From NCBI GenBank assembly GCA_030694835.1, contig JAUYUF010000145.1, forward strand, positions 1 to 6,820: a stretch of DNA of 6,820 nucleotides, given 5' to 3'. A model generated the notes under the pieces. The model saw nothing but the letters and a program-made list of their open reading frames with translations, made no database searches and was not told where the DNA came from. The translations under genes and the position numbers were made by a program. Shown here piece after piece: positions 4,651 through 6,820 of the stretch; position 1 is the stretch's first letter, and every line of letters starts with the position of its first letter. The stretch comes from Flavobacteriaceae bacterium (GTDB lineage Bacteria > Bacteroidota > Bacteroidia > Flavobacteriales > Flavobacteriaceae).

Positions 4651-6519
4651 ATGAAAACACTTCAAAAAAAATTATTGTTTTTCCTAAGTTACTTTGGTAT
4701 GTGGGTAGCCTATTTTGCGCTGTCACGATTTTGGTTTTTAGCTTATTATGCCGAGCGAACTGAAGAATTAGATTGGAAAACTATTTTACAAATTCCCATT
4801 CAGGGTTTAAAATTAGACCTTTCTTTTGCAGGTTATATATCAATAATTCCATTTTTAATCTTCTCTTTTTCTAGTTGGTTGCCTCAGAAACTTACAAGAA
4901 GAATCATTAAGAGTTTTACATTTCCAATTTTATTTATCATCAATTTATTGATGTTAATTGATATGGAATTATATGGATCTTGGGGAATGCGATTAGATTC
5001 AACTCCACTCATGTATTTAAATACTCCATTAGAAATGATTGCTTCTGTAACAACTACAGCTCTCATTGTCTCCATAATAGTATGGTTGTTAAGCTCTATG
5101 TTCTATGCATACTTTTTTAATAAAGTGATTGATAAAAAGATTGGAGTAAATGAAAAAGGCCCCGTTTGGCAATTTCCAATTTTATTATTTTTTACAGCTT
5201 CTCTAATTTTAGTAATAAGAGGTGGTTTACAAACCATTCCGATAAATCAAAGTAATGTTTATTTTTCTGACAAGATGTTTGCAAATCACGCATCTATTAA
5301 TTTTGCATGGAATTTTTCGCATTCATTAAATCATCAATCTTTTGACATGGTAAATCCATTTGCTGAATTAGAAAACACTAATGCAGAAAATATTGTTAAA
5401 GAAGCCAGAATATCATTAATTAATACTGAAAAAGATTCTACAAACTATCCTATTTTAAATACAAACAAACCTAATGTTATATTAATTGTTTGGGAAAGTT
5501 TAACGGCTAAAATTGTTGGTCCATTAGGAGGAGAACCAAATGTGATAGTTAACTTTAATCAACTAACAGAAGAAGGTATTTTATTTGAAAATTTTTATGC
5601 CAATGGTGATAGAAGTGATAAAGGATTGGTTGCAATTTTAAGTGGATATCCTTCACAACCACATACTAGTATTATCAAAATACCAAACAAGACAAGAAAT
5701 TTACCAATGCTGTCTCAAAAAATGATTGACTTGGAATATGCTACTTCCTTTTCATATGGAGGGGATTTAAATTTTGGTAATATGAATACTTATTTCCGAC
5801 AAGGAGGTATTTCTCATTTTGTTGATGGTGATCAATTTAATGATGAAGATTGGAATTCTAAATGGGGTGCCCATGACCATCTTTTAATGAAAAAATTCTT
5901 AGAAGACAGAAACATTGAAAAACAACCTTTTTTTAGTATCGTTTTTACACTTTCTAGTCACGAACCATTTGAATTTCCAGATACTTATAAATTTGGTAAA
6001 GATACAGAAGAAAATAAATTTAGAAGTGCCCATGCCTATACAGATAAAGCAATAGGAAACTTTGTAGAACAAGCTAAAAAACAAGCTTGGTGGAAGAATA
6101 CATTAATAGTGATTGTAGCAGATCACGGTCATCCATTACCAAAACATGTCGGTCCTTTTAATTCACCTAAAAGATTTCATATTCCTATGTTATGGCTTGG
6201 CGGAGCTCTAGCTCAAAAAAATATCAGAATTTCAAATTATGGATCTCAATCAGATTTAGCCTATTCACTACTAAGCGTATTAGGTTCTGACCCGAGTGAT
6301 TTTAAATGGGGAAATAATATCTTTAAACCTTCTCCCAACCATTTTGCTCATTTTGTTTTTAACAAAGGATTCGGAATTATAGATAAAAATGGAGGCGTCG
6401 TATACGATTATGTCAGTAAAAAAAGAATTCTCACCGAAGGAAAGCCGGAAGAAAATTTAGAAACTTTAGGAAAGGCTATTACCCAAACTACTTATCAAGA
6501 TTTTTTAAACAGAAACTAA
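4651..6519 (+). CDS. LTA-synthase-family membrane phosphotransferase (sulfatase fold)
   Basis: 622 residues, intact. Five hydrophobic segments (about 8-33, 57-78, 88-107, 132-155, 173-191) are followed by a large extracytoplasmic sulfatase-fold domain (about 272-560), the architecture of LtaS-type enzymes. Metal and catalytic positions can be matched to LtaS: E282 in LIVWESL, the nucleophile loop GDRSDKGLVAILSGYPSQP (319-337), H437 in SSHEPF, and D491-H492 in VADHGHPLPKH (488-499). The nucleophile is threonine in LtaS and, from memory, in most relatives; here the aligned residue appears to be S322. Such enzymes move phosphoglycerol or phosphoethanolamine from a phospholipid to a glycan or lipid outside the inner membrane. 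A Gram-negative flavobacterium has no lipoteichoic acid, so the acceptor is unknown; LPS, capsule or a membrane lipid are options. The start at 4651 is the first ATG after an in-frame stop at 4627. The gene is divergent from two glycosyltransferase-type genes, consistent with surface-glycan decoration. Confidence 0.92.
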   Translation: MKTLQKKLLFFLSYFGMWVAYFALSRFWFLAYYAERTEELDWKTILQIPIQGLKLDLSFAGYISIIPFLIFSFSSWLPQKLTRRIIKSFTFPILFIINLLMLIDMELYGSWGMRLDSTPLMYLNTPLEMIASVTTTALIVSIIVWLLSSMFYAYFFNKVIDKKIGVNEKGPVWQFPILLFFTASLILVIRGGLQTIPINQSNVYFSDKMFANHASINFAWNFSHSLNHQSFDMVNPFAELENTNAENIVKEARISLINTEKDSTNYPILNTNKPNVILIVWESLTAKIVGPLGGEPNVIVNFNQLTEEGILFENFYANGDRSDKGLVAILSGYPSQPHTSIIKIPNKTRNLPMLSQKMIDLEYATSFSYGGDLNFGNMNTYFRQGGISHFVDGDQFNDEDWNSKWGAHDHLLMKKFLEDRNIEKQPFFSIVFTLSSHEPFEFPDTYKFGKDTEENKFRSAHAYTDKAIGNFVEQAKKQAWWKNTLIVIVADHGHPLPKHVGPFNSPKRFHIPMLWLGGALAQKNIRISNYGSQSDLAYSLLSVLGSDPSDFKWGNNIFKPSPNHFAHFVFNKGFGIIDKNGGVVYDYVSKKRILTEGKPEENLETLGKAITQTTYQDFLNRN

Positions 6520-6594
6520 TATTAAGCCGTTGGGTAAAATTATTTAAGTAAAAAAACGATTTAAATCTTGAAGCCACAAAATAAACTAATAACT

Positions 6595-6687
6595 ATGTCA
6601 AATATAAGTAAAAAATATTTTTCAGTTTTAGAGGTGTTAAGTTCTTTGAGTATTGAATCCAATTCAGAAATTCTAAAAAAATTATAA
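6595..6687 (+). CDS. Doubtful 30-codon ORF in spacer before the DinB-family gene
   Basis: The 192-nt spacer between 6519 and 6712 contains an ATG-started ORF of 30 codons (begins MSNISKKYFSVLEVL, ends EILKKL). It could form an amphipathic helix, but it has no recognisable family, no leader signal that stands out, and a length expected by chance in AT-rich DNA. Its TAA is in the same frame as the DinB-family gene, which starts eight codons further on, and a -7 box begins directly after that stop. It may be a small peptide or a chance reading frame. Confidence 0.15.
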   Translation: MSNISKKYFSVLEVLSSLSIESNSEILKKL

Positions 6688-6695
6688 TATCTTTG
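6688..6695 (+). promoter_or_regulatory. -7 promoter box of the DinB-family gene
   Basis: TATCTTTG matches TAnnTTTG exactly, 16 nt before the ATG at 6712, so the predicted leader is about 10-13 nt. No TTG is present at the normal -33 spacing (the nearest ends about 32 nt upstream). The position relative to the gene mirrors the glycosyltransferase promoter at 4542-4549. Confidence 0.45.
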
Positions 6696-6711
6696 TTCTA
6701 TATGTATATCT

Positions 6712-6820
6712 ATGGAAAATCAATTAAAAATCATTAAAAATCATCGTGAAATTATTCTTTCATTAATTGCAGATTTAAATCAAGATCAACTTTGTGAAAT
6801 TCCTAATGGCTTTAAGAATA
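6712..6820 (+). CDS. DinB-family protein, N-terminal fragment (runs off right edge)
   Basis: The first 36 codons are open to the window end. The start ATG is the first after an in-frame TAA at 6685. The fragment begins MENQLKIIKNHREIILSLI and continues through ADLNQDQLCEIPNGFKN, the usual opening helix and loop of flavobacterial DinB-superfamily proteins, in which the next conserved part would be a helix with a metal-binding histidine (outside this window). These are cytoplasmic four-helix-bundle proteins that often bind a divalent metal. Some relatives are thiol-dependent transferases, and the function of most is unknown. The assignment rests on a short N-terminus only. Confidence 0.6.
   Translation, partial: MENQLKIIKNHREIILSLIADLNQDQLCEIPNGFKN

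Noticed and set aside
4569..4763. Plus-strand ORF of 64 codons starting upstream of the LTA-synthase-like gene
   Set aside because: It overlaps the start of the strongly supported 4651-6519 gene in another frame, and its sequence has no family resemblance; the long gene has the membrane and catalytic motifs.
4884..5075. Minus-strand ORF of 63 codons
   Set aside because: It lies wholly inside the membrane part of the LTA-synthase-like gene on the opposite strand, with no motif or leader of its own.
5899..6084. Minus-strand ORF of 61 codons rich in F, C and K
   Set aside because: It is antisense to the catalytic domain of the LTA-synthase-like gene; its composition is what reverse-complemented lysine- and glutamate-rich codons produce.
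6558..6567. Palindrome GATTTAAATC downstream of the LTA-synthase-like gene
   Set aside because: A 10-bp palindrome without a loop or a following T tract does not make a terminator, and such sequences are frequent in AT-rich DNA.

Overview
The window looks like ordinary chromosomal DNA from a member of the Bacteroidetes, most likely the family Flavobacteriaceae. It is strongly AT-rich. Start codons are preceded by A-rich leaders rather than Shine-Dalgarno sequences, and several genes are preceded by exact copies of the Bacteroidetes -7 promoter box TAnnTTTG. The protein families also fit: a thymidine kinase followed by an overlapping alanine racemase, an acidic hypothetical of flavobacterial type, a DUF4422 protein, an LTA-synthase-like membrane phosphotransferase and a DinB-family protein. 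No rRNA, tRNA, CRISPR array, insertion sequence or phage gene was seen.

Layout. Positions 1-273 (minus) hold the N-terminal 91 codons of an exported TPR-type protein that runs off the left edge. An AT-rich spacer follows, with a candidate terminator at about 420-452. Positions 472-2173 (minus) are a two-gene operon, tdk then alr, whose reading frames overlap by 8 nt and which has a good promoter at 2223-2254. Divergent to it, 2270-2968 (plus) encodes an acidic conserved hypothetical protein. It converges on a two-gene minus-strand operon: a GT-A type glycosyltransferase (3815-4525) followed 2 nt later by a DUF4422 protein (2997-3812). A 125-nt divergent promoter region (4526-4650) separates that operon from the LTA-synthase-family gene (4651-6519, plus). 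The right end has a 192-nt spacer with a doubtful 30-codon ORF, then the first 36 codons of a DinB-family protein (6712 to the edge).

How the genes work together. tdk (thymidine salvage) and alr (D-alanine for peptidoglycan) are housekeeping genes that share a transcript without an obvious pathway link. The glycosyltransferase, the DUF4422 protein and the LTA-synthase-like enzyme form a plausible surface-glycan group: two cytoplasmic sugar-transfer enzymes, and divergently an extracytoplasmic enzyme expected to add a phospho-alcohol group to a glycan or lipid. That link is inferred from neighbourhood only.

I found no convincing undescribed system. The points most worth a second look are the apparently zinc-ligand-poor thymidine kinase, a serine where this phosphotransferase family usually has its nucleophilic threonine, and the very short or absent 5' leader predicted for the LTA-synthase-like gene.
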